Source: UBA1425 sp051881715 (lineage in GTDB: Bacteria > Bacillota > Clostridia > Oscillospirales > Acutalibacteraceae). From it: a stretch of 41,920 nucleotides of DNA. A program made the position numbers and the translations under genes. The DNA is taken from assembly GCA_051881715.1 (NCBI GenBank), contig JBJEQK010000085.1, positions 1-41,920 on the forward strand, given 5' to 3'. The notes beneath the pieces were generated by a model. The model did not search any database and had not been told where the DNA came from. It saw only the letters and a list, made by a program, of their open reading frames with translations. This document shows, in pieces, positions 1 through 9,400 of the stretch (position 1 is its first letter; the number at the start of each line of letters is the position of its first letter).

Positions 1-767
1 GTGCCGTGAGTGCGGATGTGCTGCGCAGACATCTGCAAAAATTCTACGTTCCCGAACGGATGGTCGCCGTCTTTTCGGGCAAATTTGACCGGGACGAAGT
101 CCTGCGCCTGTGCACGGAAAAATTCGGTGTCCTGCAAAACACAGGCTTTCCTCTGACCTATTCCGTGCCGAGGCATAAATCCTTTATCCGCTGTATCCGC
201 AAAAGCTTTCAGCAAAACATCCTCACGCTGGGTCTGCCGGGACTGCCCGCAGACGACCCGCGCATCCATGCGTGCAACTACGCCTGCGCCATCCTCGGCG
301 GCTCCGGCTCCTCCCGTCTGTTTCAGCGCATCCGGGAGGAAATGGGACTGGTCTACTCCGTGGACGCCTACCACTCCGCCTTTCTCGGCGCCGGTGTGCT
401 GTGCATCACCATGGGTCTGTCCGCCAAAAACGAGGACAAGGCTTTGCGTGAAGTGCTGAAGCTTTGCCGTGCATTTCCCCGATCCATCACCCAAGCGGAG
501 CTGGAGCGTGCCAAAATGCAGGCGCTTTCCGCCGTCACCATGTCGCTGGAGTCCGCCGGTTCCTCGGCGTCCCGCATCGGGCGCAACGCCCTTTTAATGA
601 ATCGTGTCCTCCCCGAGGACGAACTGCTGCACCGCCTGCAAAGCGTCACGCTGGACGAGGTGCGCACCTTTACACAAGAATTTCTCACACCCGAAAAATT
701 TTCGCTCTGCGTGGTCGGCAAACCCCATACCGAAGCGCATTACAGAGCCGTTTTAGAAGAGGTATAG
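1..767 (+). CDS. M16-family zinc peptidase, C-terminal part (5' end outside window)
   Basis: The open frame enters from the left edge, so this is the C-terminal portion, about 254 residues, of an insulinase/processing-peptidase-like protein. The visible part matches the M16 C-terminal domain: the SRLFQRIREEMGLVYSV stretch (about bases 318-365) is the typical R-L-F-x-x-I-R-E/G-L-x-Y signature, followed by a helical segment and a final beta strand with VVGKP. The catalytic HxxEH motif should lie upstream and cannot be checked, so this could be an active peptidase or an inactive partner subunit. The stop codon is 3 bases before the proB start, which suggests co-transcription with the proline genes. 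Substrate unknown. Confidence 0.85.
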   Translation, partial: AVSADVLRRHLQKFYVPERMVAVFSGKFDRDEVLRLCTEKFGVLQNTGFPLTYSVPRHKSFIRCIRKSFQQNILTLGLPGLPADDPRIHACNYACAILGGSGSSRLFQRIREEMGLVYSVDAYHSAFLGAGVLCITMGLSAKNEDKALREVLKLCRAFPRSITQAELERAKMQALSAVTMSLESAGSSASRIGRNALLMNRVLPEDELLHRLQSVTLDEVRTFTQEFLTPEKFSLCVVGKPHTEAHYRAVLEEV

Positions 768-770
768 AGC

Positions 771-1559
771 ATGCTGAACAAGGAAGTCAAACGAATGGTC
801 GTCAAGGTAGGCACATCCTCCCTGACCTACGACACAGGAAAGCTGAACATCCGCCGCATCCGCAAGCTGGCAGAGGTCATCTCCGACTTGGAAAATGCCG
901 GTGTGCAGGTCACGCTGGTTTCCTCCGGCGCCATCGGTGTCGGCGCATCCAAGCTGGGGCTGAAGTCCCGCCCCCAAGATACGCCCGGTCGTCAGGCGGC
1001 GGCAACCGTCGGGCAGTGCGAGCTGATGTTCATGTACGACAAGGTGTTCAGCGAATACGGGCACACGGTGGGTCAGCTGCTCATCACCCGCAGTGACGTG
1101 GAAAACGACGAGCGGCGGAAAAACCTCATCAACTGCTTTGAAAAACTGTTCGAGTACAACGCCATTCCCATCATCAACGAAAACGACAGCGTCGCCGTCG
1201 AGGAGATCGTCTACGGCGACAACGACAACCTCTCCGCCCGGGTGGCAAAGCTTGTCCACGCCGACACGCTGGTCATCCTCTCGGACATTGACGGCTTTTT
1301 CTCCGCCAACCCCGCCGAGGACGAAAACGCCGTGCTCATCCCCGTGGTGGAAAAGATCGACGATACACTGCTGCACATGGCAGGACCCAGCGTTTCCCAC
1401 TTGGGCACCGGCGGCATGGCGACCAAGCTCGGCGCCGCCAAGCTGGCGACGGAAAGCGGCATCGACACCGTTATCATGAACGGTTCCAATCCCGAAGATA
1501 TTTACCGCCTGCTGGACGGCAGACAGGTCGGCACCCATTTCAAAAGACAAGGAGACTGA
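771..1559 (+). CDS. proB: Glutamate 5-kinase, short form without PUA domain
   Basis: Phosphorylates L-glutamate with ATP to gamma-glutamyl phosphate, the first step of proline synthesis in the cytoplasm. The 262 residues form one amino-acid-kinase domain: MVVKVGTSSL near the N-terminus, the glycine-rich VSSGAIGVG loop, the INENDSV substrate loop and the GTGGMATKL nucleotide-binding loop. The C-terminal PUA domain of the roughly 370-residue enterobacterial enzyme is absent, as in several Firmicutes forms. It begins 3 bases after the M16 peptidase stop and ends 3 bases before proA, so the three are almost certainly one operon. Proline feedback inhibition is expected for the family but cannot be read from the sequence. 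Confidence 0.95.
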   Translation: MLNKEVKRMVVKVGTSSLTYDTGKLNIRRIRKLAEVISDLENAGVQVTLVSSGAIGVGASKLGLKSRPQDTPGRQAAATVGQCELMFMYDKVFSEYGHTVGQLLITRSDVENDERRKNLINCFEKLFEYNAIPIINENDSVAVEEIVYGDNDNLSARVAKLVHADTLVILSDIDGFFSANPAEDENAVLIPVVEKIDDTLLHMAGPSVSHLGTGGMATKLGAAKLATESGIDTVIMNGSNPEDIYRLLDGRQVGTHFKRQGD

Positions 1560-1562
1560 GCC

Positions 1563-2804
1563 ATGCTTGAATCCCTCGGCATCCGTGCCAAGTCGGCGTC
1601 TGCGGTGCTTGCCTGCGCCACACGGGCGCAAAAGGACAAGGCACTGACCGCCATCGCCGACGCCCTGATCGCAGACACACAAAACATACTTGCCGCCAAC
1701 GCGCAGGATCTCGATGCCGGCAGACAAAGCGGCATGAACGACGGTCTGCTGGATCGTCTGCGGCTGGATGAAAAACGCATCCTCGGCATGGCAGACGGAC
1801 TGCGTGCCGTTGCCGCCGCCGCAGATCCTGTCGGTCGTGTGCTGTGGGGCGAGACCCGACCCAACGGTCTGCAGATCCGCAAGGTCAGTGTACCGCTGGG
1901 CGTTATTGCCGTGATCTTTGAGGCGCGCCCCAATGTCACCGCCGATGCGGCGGCGCTGTGCCTGAAAGCGGGCAACGCCGTGATCCTTCGGGGCGGCAAA
2001 GAAGCTATCCGTTCCAATACCGCCATTGCCCGCTGTATGCGCAAGGCGGCGGAAAGCGCAGGACTGCCCGCAGACTGCATCCAGCTGGTGGAGGACACCG
2101 GCCGAGAGAGCGCCAATGCGCTGATGAAAATGAATGACTACGTAGATGTGCTCATTCCTCGGGGCGGTGCGGGACTGATCCGTGCCGTGGTGCAGAACGC
2201 CACCGTTCCCGTCATCGAAACGGGCACGGGCAACTGCCACGTTTATGTGGACAGGGACGCCGATCTCGCCATGGCGGCTGACATCGTCTACAATGCAAAA
2301 GTTTCCCGCCCCTCCGTCTGCAACGCCTGTGAAAGTCTGCTGATCCACAAGGACGTTGCCGACAAAGCCATCCCCCTGATCTGCGGAAAACTTCGGGAGG
2401 GCAACGTGGAGATCCGCGGCGATGAAACGGTCTGTGCCCTCGTGCCCGATGCCGTTCCCGCCACCGAAGCAGACTACGCCACGGAATTTTTGGACTACAT
2501 TATTTCCGTCAAGGTGGTGGATTCCCTCGACGAAGCCATCTGCCATATTGCCAAGAACGGCACCCGTCACAGCGAGTGCATCGTGACCGAAAACTACACC
2601 GCTGCCCAAACCTTCCAGACCCGTGTGGATGCGGCGGCCGTCTACGTCAACGCCTCCACCCGCTTCACCGACGGCGGCGAATTCGGCTTCGGCGCAGAGA
2701 TCGGCATCTCCACCCAGAAGCTGCACGCCAGAGGTCCTCTGGGACTTCAAAACCTGACGGCGGAAAAATACATCATCCTCGGCAACGGACAGATCCGAAT
2801 CTGA
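1563..2804 (+). CDS. proA: Gamma-glutamyl phosphate reductase
   Basis: Reduces gamma-glutamyl phosphate with NADPH to glutamate-5-semialdehyde, the second step of proline synthesis. The 413-residue length is normal for ProA. Visible family features are the PLGVIAVIFEARPNVT segment, the LRGGKEA nucleotide region, and the catalytic cysteine in the PSVCNACESLL motif near residue 256. The start is supported by AAGGAG upstream of ATG 1563. No proC (pyrroline-5-carboxylate reductase) is visible in the window, so the last step must be encoded elsewhere. It sits directly after proB in the usual order. Confidence 0.96.
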   Translation: MLESLGIRAKSASAVLACATRAQKDKALTAIADALIADTQNILAANAQDLDAGRQSGMNDGLLDRLRLDEKRILGMADGLRAVAAAADPVGRVLWGETRPNGLQIRKVSVPLGVIAVIFEARPNVTADAAALCLKAGNAVILRGGKEAIRSNTAIARCMRKAAESAGLPADCIQLVEDTGRESANALMKMNDYVDVLIPRGGAGLIRAVVQNATVPVIETGTGNCHVYVDRDADLAMAADIVYNAKVSRPSVCNACESLLIHKDVADKAIPLICGKLREGNVEIRGDETVCALVPDAVPATEADYATEFLDYIISVKVVDSLDEAICHIAKNGTRHSECIVTENYTAAQTFQTRVDAAAVYVNASTRFTDGGEFGFGAEIGISTQKLHARGPLGLQNLTAEKYIILGNGQIRI

Positions 2805-2820
2805 CAAAGGACGAAAACGT

Positions 2821-3645
2821 ATGAGCAAGAAAAAGACAAAGAAACGAAATCACGCCGGCTCCTTTCTGCTGGGCTTTATCCTGCTGGCGTTTGCCGTGTT
2901 CGGCATCTACGAGGCGGTCACCCTGACAGTGGACAAGGTGTCTCAGGCACGGGAGGGCAGTTCCAAATTCACGGAATACGAACAGTTCCTTGAACCGTTT
3001 GTGGTCATCGACCCCGCCCCCTTTGACGACATCAGCGGTGCCGATCCCACCGATCTGCTGGACGCCTCCATCAGCGCCATGATCTACGACGGCGACAAGA
3101 TGAACACCTACGACGTGTTCGAGGGCGAGGTCACGGGTCTTCTCGTGCCCCAGGGCGACGTGGAAGCGTACTTCGTGCGCCTGTTCGGCACAGAGATTCA
3201 GATGACGCACCAGAGCGTTGCCGACTCGTTCTACAACGTCATTTACAACTCCGAAAAGAAAGCGTACATCATCCCCATCACCAGTGTGGATCCGACCTAC
3301 ACGCCCAAGGTGTACGACATGGAGCGTACCGGCTCCTCCGTCACGCTGACGGTGGGCTACATCATCGGCTCCGAATGGGCACAGCTGGAGCGCGGCAACT
3401 ACACGGCGCCCGACCCGGCAAAATACATGAAGATCACCCTGCGTGAGGACAACGACGGCTACCATATCGGTTCCCTGCGCAGCTCGGAAACGGCGGAAAC
3501 TGTTGACCCCGCCAAGACCACAGCGCCCTCAACGACAGCGGCGGCGCCTGTAGTGACCACCACGCTGCCGCCGGAAAGCGAAACGGCTTCTGCGGCGGAA
3601 TCGTCCACCGGGGAGATGCCCGACGAATCCACGCAGGCGGCGTGA
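2821..3645 (+). CDS. Unknown membrane-anchored extracytoplasmic protein
   Basis: No family recognised. The 274-residue protein begins with a lysine-rich stretch (MSKKKTKKRN) followed by one hydrophobic segment at about residues 15-38, giving an N-in, C-out single-pass anchor or uncleaved signal. The middle (about 40-215) is a mixed alpha/beta domain rich in acidic and aromatic residues. The last 50 or so residues are low-complexity Thr/Ala/Glu/Ser/Pro, like an extracellular linker. It starts 16 bases after proA, so it is probably the last gene of the M16-proBA operon. Its final 117 bases overlap the 3' end of the convergent ATPase gene, and the low-complexity tail lies exactly in that overlap. 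Confidence 0.75.
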   Translation: MSKKKTKKRNHAGSFLLGFILLAFAVFGIYEAVTLTVDKVSQAREGSSKFTEYEQFLEPFVVIDPAPFDDISGADPTDLLDASISAMIYDGDKMNTYDVFEGEVTGLLVPQGDVEAYFVRLFGTEIQMTHQSVADSFYNVIYNSEKKAYIIPITSVDPTYTPKVYDMERTGSSVTLTVGYIIGSEWAQLERGNYTAPDPAKYMKITLREDNDGYHIGSLRSSETAETVDPAKTTAPSTTAAAPVVTTTLPPESETASAAESSTGEMPDESTQAA

Positions 3646-6249
3646 CCTGTCCTTGCGCACAAGCTTCTCCAATTCCAAAATGCCGAAGGGCAGCAAAGAA
3701 AACAGAATCGTCCAAAACCATTCGTACCCGCCCAAGGGTACGGTCTGAAACAAACTCGAGAGTGTGGGCAGTGTGAGCACTGCGGCCTGCAGCAGGACGC
3801 AGAGGATCACCGCCCACACCATTTTTATGTTGCGGAAAAGTCCGGCTTTGAGCACCGTCTTTTCCGAGCGCATACTGACGGCGTAGGCGATCTCGCTGAA
3901 GCTGAGGGTGGTAAACGCCATCGTCCGCGCCGTCTCGATGCCGCCGAGCCGATTCCCCTGCACAAAGGAGAGCAGGGTCATCGCCCCGACCAGCATTCCC
4001 TCTATGGCGATGTCTGCGCCCAAGCCGCCGGAAAAGAAACTGTCCGTGGACGCTCTGGGCGGACGGGTCATGATGTTCTCGTCCTTCGGCTCTGTCCCCA
4101 GCGCCAGCGCAGGCAGGGAATCCGTCACCAGATTGACCCACAACAGCTGAATGGGCAGAAGCGGTGCCGGAAGCTTCAGCACGGAGGCGGCAAACACCAC
4201 CAAAATTTCCCCCACATTGCTCGAGAGCAAAAAGTGCACCGCCTTGCGGATGTTGTCGTAGATTCCCCGTCCTTCCGCCACGGCACGGACGATGGTGGCA
4301 AAGTTGTCGTCCGTCAGGATCATATCCGCCGCGCCCTTCGCCACCTCCGTGCCGCTTCTTCCCATGGCACAGCCGATGTCCGCACTCTTGAGCGCCGGCG
4401 CATCGTTCACGCCGTCCCCCGTCATGGCGACCACTTCGCCGCAGTTTCGGAATGCACGGACGATGCGCACCTTATGCTCCGGCGTTACCCGGGCAAAGAC
4501 ACGGCACGTCCTCGACTGCCGCTGGAGTTCTATGTCGTCCATGGCTTCGATCTGCGCACCCGTCAGCACGGAACCGTCCTTGTCGCAGATGCCGATGCTT
4601 TCTGCCACCGCCTTTGCGGTGATGGCGTGATCCCCGGTGATCATGACCGGCGTGATGCCCGCCTGTTTGCACTCCCGCACCGCATCCGCCGTTTCCGGCC
4701 GCGGCGGGTCGGTCATGCCGATGAAGCCGAGAAAAGTCAAATCGTTCTCTTCGATGGTGTCCCCCGTCCGCACGGCAACGCCCAGCACACGCAGAGCTTC
4801 GGACGCCATCTGCCGGTTTTTCGCAGAAAGCGCCTGACGCTTTTCCTCACCCAGCGGCAGATCGCCCTGCGCCGTGCGCCACGCTGTACACAGCGGCAGC
4901 AGAATATCCGGCGCACCCTTCGTCACTTGCAGATACCCGCCGCCGTGCTTGTGCAGGGTCGTCATGCGCTTTCTGTCCGAGTCAAAGGACAGTTCCTGCA
5001 CGCGGGGATAGTCCTTTTGCAATGCATCCACGTCCGTCACCGCGTCCGCCGCCGTCAGGATGGCATTCTCTGTCGGTTCGCCCGTCACGGTGCGGGATTT
5101 CTTTTTGCCGCTCAGCGTCGCATTGCAGCACAGCGCCGCACACCGCAGAAGCTCTGTCTCCCCCTGCGTGCTTTCCGTATAGGTTTTCGTGACCGTCATG
5201 CGGTTCTGCGTGAGCGTACCCGTTTTGTCCGAGCAGATGACCGTGGCACCGCCCAGCGTTTCCACGGCCGGAAGCTGTGTGAGAATGGCGCCGTGCTTCG
5301 CCATGCGCTGCACCCCCAGCGACAGCACCACCGTCACGATGGCAGGCAGTCCTTCGGGGATCGCCGCCACCGCAAGGCTTACGGACAGCAGAAAGCTGTC
5401 CAGCACAGGCACACGGTGCAATACCCCCAGCAAAAAGATCAGCACACAGATCACCAGCGCCCCGATGCCCAGCACTCTGCCCACCTTGGCAAGCTTTACC
5501 TGCAAGGGTGTTTTGGGCGCATCCTGCTGTTCCAAAAGTCCGGCGATCTGCCCGATCTGCGTGTGCATTCCCGTTTCGCAAACCACCGCCGTGCCATGTC
5601 CCGTCAGCACCACCGTGGACGCAAAAAGCATATTTCTTCGGTCGGCAGGCGCACTGTTTTCCGCCACTTCCTCCACGCTCTTTTCGCAGGGCATGGATTC
5701 TCCCGTCAGCACACTTTCCTGCGTCGTCATCCCCACCGCTGTCAGCAGTCTTGCATCTGCCGGCACGCAGTCCCCTGCCGCCAGCAGTACAATGTCACCG
5801 CGGACGATCTGCGACGCCTCTGTGCGCAGCTGTTGTCCGTCCCGCAGTACCGTCGCATGGGGCGCAGACAGCTTTTTCAGCGCATCCAGCGCTTTCTGTG
5901 CCTTCGCCTCCTGCACCGTGCCGATGATGGCATTGAGCACCACGATACCCAGGATCACCGCCGAATCCGTGAAACCGTCCTCGCCGTTCATCCGCGCCGT
6001 CACAAAGGAGACCGCCGCCGCACCCAAAAGAATCAGAATCATAAAATCCGAAAACTGCGAGAGAAATCTTTGCAGGAGCGTTTTCGGCTTTTTCCCCCGC
6101 AAGACGTTTTCTCCAAATCGGCGAAAGCGGATCTGCGCCTCCTCCTGCGTTAGTCCCGTCTCTTTGGTTTGCAGGGCGTTCAGGACATCCTGTATCTTCA
6201 TGCTGTGCCAGTTCAAATGCTCCACTCCCTTTTCAGCGTCTGTTTCCAT
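3529..6249 (-). CDS. P2A-type calcium-transporting ATPase
   Basis: A 906-residue cation pump of the SERCA/PMR1-like class that should export Ca2+ using ATP. Visible landmarks are the N-terminal cation-ATPase domain, the PEGLP motif of helix M4 near residue 297, the phosphorylation motif DKTGTLT near residue 340, the MTGDGVNDAPALK hinge near 608, and the M5-M6 ligands in SSNVGE and NLVTDSLPALALG. These M4/M6 residues favour calcium over Na/K or H. The family normally ends just after the last membrane helix (here ELEKLVRK). This frame runs on for about 39 mostly arginine-rich residues read antisense to the 3' end of the gene at 2821, so the tail may be accidental. The ribosome site before ATG 6249 is weak; ATG 6201 is an alternative start. 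Confidence 0.9.
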   Translation of the reverse strand: METDAEKGVEHLNWHSMKIQDVLNALQTKETGLTQEEAQIRFRRFGENVLRGKKPKTLLQRFLSQFSDFMILILLGAAAVSFVTARMNGEDGFTDSAVILGIVVLNAIIGTVQEAKAQKALDALKKLSAPHATVLRDGQQLRTEASQIVRGDIVLLAAGDCVPADARLLTAVGMTTQESVLTGESMPCEKSVEEVAENSAPADRRNMLFASTVVLTGHGTAVVCETGMHTQIGQIAGLLEQQDAPKTPLQVKLAKVGRVLGIGALVICVLIFLLGVLHRVPVLDSFLLSVSLAVAAIPEGLPAIVTVVLSLGVQRMAKHGAILTQLPAVETLGGATVICSDKTGTLTQNRMTVTKTYTESTQGETELLRCAALCCNATLSGKKKSRTVTGEPTENAILTAADAVTDVDALQKDYPRVQELSFDSDRKRMTTLHKHGGGYLQVTKGAPDILLPLCTAWRTAQGDLPLGEEKRQALSAKNRQMASEALRVLGVAVRTGDTIEENDLTFLGFIGMTDPPRPETADAVRECKQAGITPVMITGDHAITAKAVAESIGICDKDGSVLTGAQIEAMDDIELQRQSRTCRVFARVTPEHKVRIVRAFRNCGEVVAMTGDGVNDAPALKSADIGCAMGRSGTEVAKGAADMILTDDNFATIVRAVAEGRGIYDNIRKAVHFLLSSNVGEILVVFAASVLKLPAPLLPIQLLWVNLVTDSLPALALGTEPKDENIMTRPPRASTDSFFSGGLGADIAIEGMLVGAMTLLSFVQGNRLGGIETARTMAFTTLSFSEIAYAVSMRSEKTVLKAGLFRNIKMVWAVILCVLLQAAVLTLPTLSSLFQTVPLGGYEWFWTILFSLLPFGILELEKLVRKDRSRRLRGFVGHLPGGRFRRRSRFAFRRQRGGHYRRRRCR

Positions 6250-6391
6250 TCTATTCCCGGAGCAGAGTATGTATGCAAAACCGCCGTGCGGAATACAGCT
6301 GTTTGCAAGAATAACAATTTTCCGTGAAAAGAGTTTAAAAAGGCTTGAGCGAAGCTTTTAATCCCACAAAAATCCGTGATGAATCAAAAAA
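6250..6391 (-). other. Intergenic region upstream of the calcium ATPase
   Basis: This AT-rich gap lies between the ATPase start and the terminator of the dockerin gene, and must hold the ATPase promoter, although no pair of boxes is convincing by eye. It also contains two same-direction copies of a small repeat core: ACAATTTTCCGTGA at 6314-6327, and CCACAAAAATCCGTGATGAA within 6363-6384. The latter belongs to the scattered repeat described below. No open reading frame worth calling was seen. Confidence 0.5.
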
Positions 6392-6426
6392 GTGGCTGCG
6401 CTTTCCGGGAAAGAAAGCGCAGCCAC
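6392..6426 (-). terminator. Rho-independent terminator of the 2155-aa dockerin gene
   Basis: Read on the minus strand, a perfect 14-bp stem GTGGCTGCGCTTTC / GAAAGCGCAGCCAC (6426-6413 with 6405-6392) closes a 7-base loop and is followed by a T run (complement of 6385-6390). It begins 15 bases after the TGA of the dockerin gene. The same stem and loop recur at 13131-13165 behind the second dockerin gene. Confidence 0.92.
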
Positions 6427-6441
6427 AGTATATTTTGGGAA

Positions 6442-9400
6442 TCAGGCGGTGCGGATTTGTTCTCTGGTGGCCTGATCAAGGGAGATGATGCCGGACTTCA
6501 TACCTTTCATGATGGTGATGTCGGAGTTGTTGATACTGCCGTCCTCGAACAGATCTGCCGCAAACGCCACGGCGTCGGAAATCTCAGCATCGGGGTTCTG
6601 TGCATTCAACGACTTGGCGATGACAATATCTTGGTTATTGACCAAACCGTCGCCGTTCAGGTCGCCGAAGATGACGAGGGTGTAGGTTTCCAGCACTTCG
6701 CCGGTGATGTCACTGACCAGACGGACGATGGTACCGGTGCCGACGTAGCCGACGTACTCGAACTCCAAGTGTGCTTTGCCGATGATCTGGATATATTCGT
6801 CCACGATCTCCCACTCAGTCACGCCGATTTTCAGACCGTAGATGAAGCCGATTTCGGGATCAATGACCGCCTTAGAGCCTTCGATGTCCAGATATGCGGT
6901 GGGATCCTCCTCGAACCACACGGCGTACAGGCGAATGACAGGCGTATCGCCGCTGCGGTCGATGTCTAAGGTATCGAGGTCAGCTTCTTTCAGGGAGAAG
7001 GAAGCCGTATTCTCCAACGTGACGGTGCCGCTGTCCGCATCGGACTGGGAGAGTGCCCAGCCGAGGAAGGTGTAGTACTTGCCGCCGAACTGTACCGGGT
7101 CGGTGGTGACTTCGCCCAGCGTGACGGCTTTGCCATCCAGAACCACGGTCTTGTCGGGCAGGGTGATATCCGCACCGTTCATATCCAAGTGCAGGGTGTA
7201 CTCGGCGGATTTCCACACGGCATACAGGCAGATGACGGGGGTTTCACCGCTGCGGTCGATGTCCAAGGTGTCGAGGTCGGCTTCTTTCAGGGCGAAGGAA
7301 GCCATGTTCTCCAGCGCGACGGTGCCGCTGTCCGCATCGGACTGGGAGAGCGCCCAGCCGAGGAAGATGTAGTACTTGCCGCCGAACTGTACCGGAGCGG
7401 TGGTGACTTCGCCCAGCGTGACGGCGTCGCCGTTCAAAACTACGGTCGTGTCAGGCAGGGTGAGTTCAGCGCCGTTCAAATTCATGTGCAGGGTGTACTC
7501 GGCGGATTTCCACACGGCGTACAGGCGGATGACGGGGGTTTCACCGCTGCGGTCAATGTCTAAGGTATCGAGGTCGGCTTCTTTCAGGGAGAAGGAAGCC
7601 TTGTTCTCCAACGTGACAGTGCCGCTGTCCGCATCGGACTGGGAGAGTGCCCAGCCGAGGAAGATGTAGTACTTGCCGCCGAACTGTACCGGGGCGGTGG
7701 TGACTTCACCCAGAGTGACGGCATCGCCGTTCAAAACCACGGTCGTGTCGGGCAGAGAAATGTCTGCGCCGTTCATATCCAAGTGCAGGGTGTACTCGAC
7801 GGATTCCCACACGGCGTACAGGCGGACGACAGGCGTTTCGCCGCTGCGGTCGATGTCCAAGGTGTCGAGTTCAGCTTCTTTCAGGGCGAAGGAAGCCTTG
7901 TTTTCCAACGTGACAGTGCCGCTGTCCGCATCGGACTGGGAGAGCGCCCAGCCGAGGAAGGCGTAGTATCTGCCGCCGAACTGTACCGGGGCGGTGGTAA
8001 CTTCACCCAATGTGACGGCTTCGCCATCCAGAGCCACGGTCGTGTCGGGCAGAGAGATGTCTGCACCGTTCATATCCAAATGCAGGGTGTACTCGGTGCT
8101 CTTCCACACGGCGTACAGGGTCACGGCGGTGGAGCCGTCCTGCGCAGGATCTGCGTTCAGGCTGCTGCCGGTGACGTCTGCCCGGTCGACAAAGACCACG
8201 GAGCCGTCTGCCGTGTACGACCAGCCGACAAAGTCGCAGCCGCTCTTTTTAAAGGTGTTTTCCTTAAGTGCGGCAGTCTCGTTGTAGGCGACTGCCATAT
8301 CTGCCATATCGCCGGTGCCGCCGTTGGCGTTGTACCGCACGGTGACGGGCAGGGGCGACCACTGTGCCGTCAAGGTGACGGCGTTGTCCGCCATCTTGAC
8401 CGTGGCGACCGCAGGGGAACCGCGCCGGATCGTGATTCCCTTGACGTCAAAGTCGAGGATGGTGCCGGACTTGCCGTTGCCGTTGCCGGTGCAAATCTCA
8501 AAGACAGCGGTGGAGGAGGCTTCAACGAAGGTGCGGCTGATGTTGAAGTACTTCCACTGTCCGTCGGTGTAGCTGAAGCCTGCCATGCCGTTAGCGTAAT
8601 CGTTGGACACGGCGCCGTGGTAGAGATTGACGCCGATCTGCGAGCCGCTGTTGATGCGGATAAAGCCGCTGATGTTCACGGTCTCGCCTGCGGCGACAGA
8701 ATAGGTGTCAAAGCTGATTCTGTGCCATGTGTCGGTGGAAACAGCGGTTGAACCCTGATCCCACTTGTAGTTGGTATAGGAGCCGTCGGGAGCGACCGTC
8801 TTGGCAAATTCCATTGTGGTGCCGCTGCCGTTGGGATAGCCAAATACCGGGTAGTTGTAGGCGGGTGTATTGCCGGATTTCGCCCAGCCGCTGAACTTGT
8901 AGCCCGTGCGGGTGGGATTGTAGAGTGTGACGTTGGAGCTGTAGTCCGCGTTGAAGGTGGTAGGATTGGTGAACGGAGTGGTATTCTTTTGGCTTGCGGC
9001 GTTGTTTTTGGTGTAGACAACGCTGTTTGTCGCCATGGTGCCGCCGTTGGGATCGACGGTGATGGCATAGGTGTTGACAGCCCAGCAGGCATACAGCGTG
9101 ATCGAACTCTCTTCAGGGCCGACAAGATTCAGAACTTTTTCGCCGTCGGCAAAGACGGGTGTACTGCTCTTGATCAGCGCCCATCCGTTGAAGTGGAAGC
9201 CGGTGCGGGTGAAGGCGTTGAGGGACAACGTTTCCTCGGTGTCGAAGTAAAGGGTCTGGTCGTCCATGGAGCCGCCGGTGGCGCTTTCGCCGTCAAAGTG
9301 AACGGTGTACGAATTGGCTTCCCAAACGGCGGTATAGGTGACGTCCCGGTCATACTTCCAAGCGCCGAGCACTTCCCCGTTGCGGACAACGGTGTCGGTA

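Noticed and set aside
6338..6360. AAAAGGCTT...AAGCTTTT as a terminator hairpin.
   Set aside because: The stem is short and needs a bulge, and no gene end lies at the right place for it; the strong terminator at 6392-6426 serves the dockerin gene.
6907..8094. Regular 297-bp spacing considered as a CRISPR or intergenic repeat array.
   Set aside because: The units are contiguous, in frame and protein coding, with no spacers of unique sequence.
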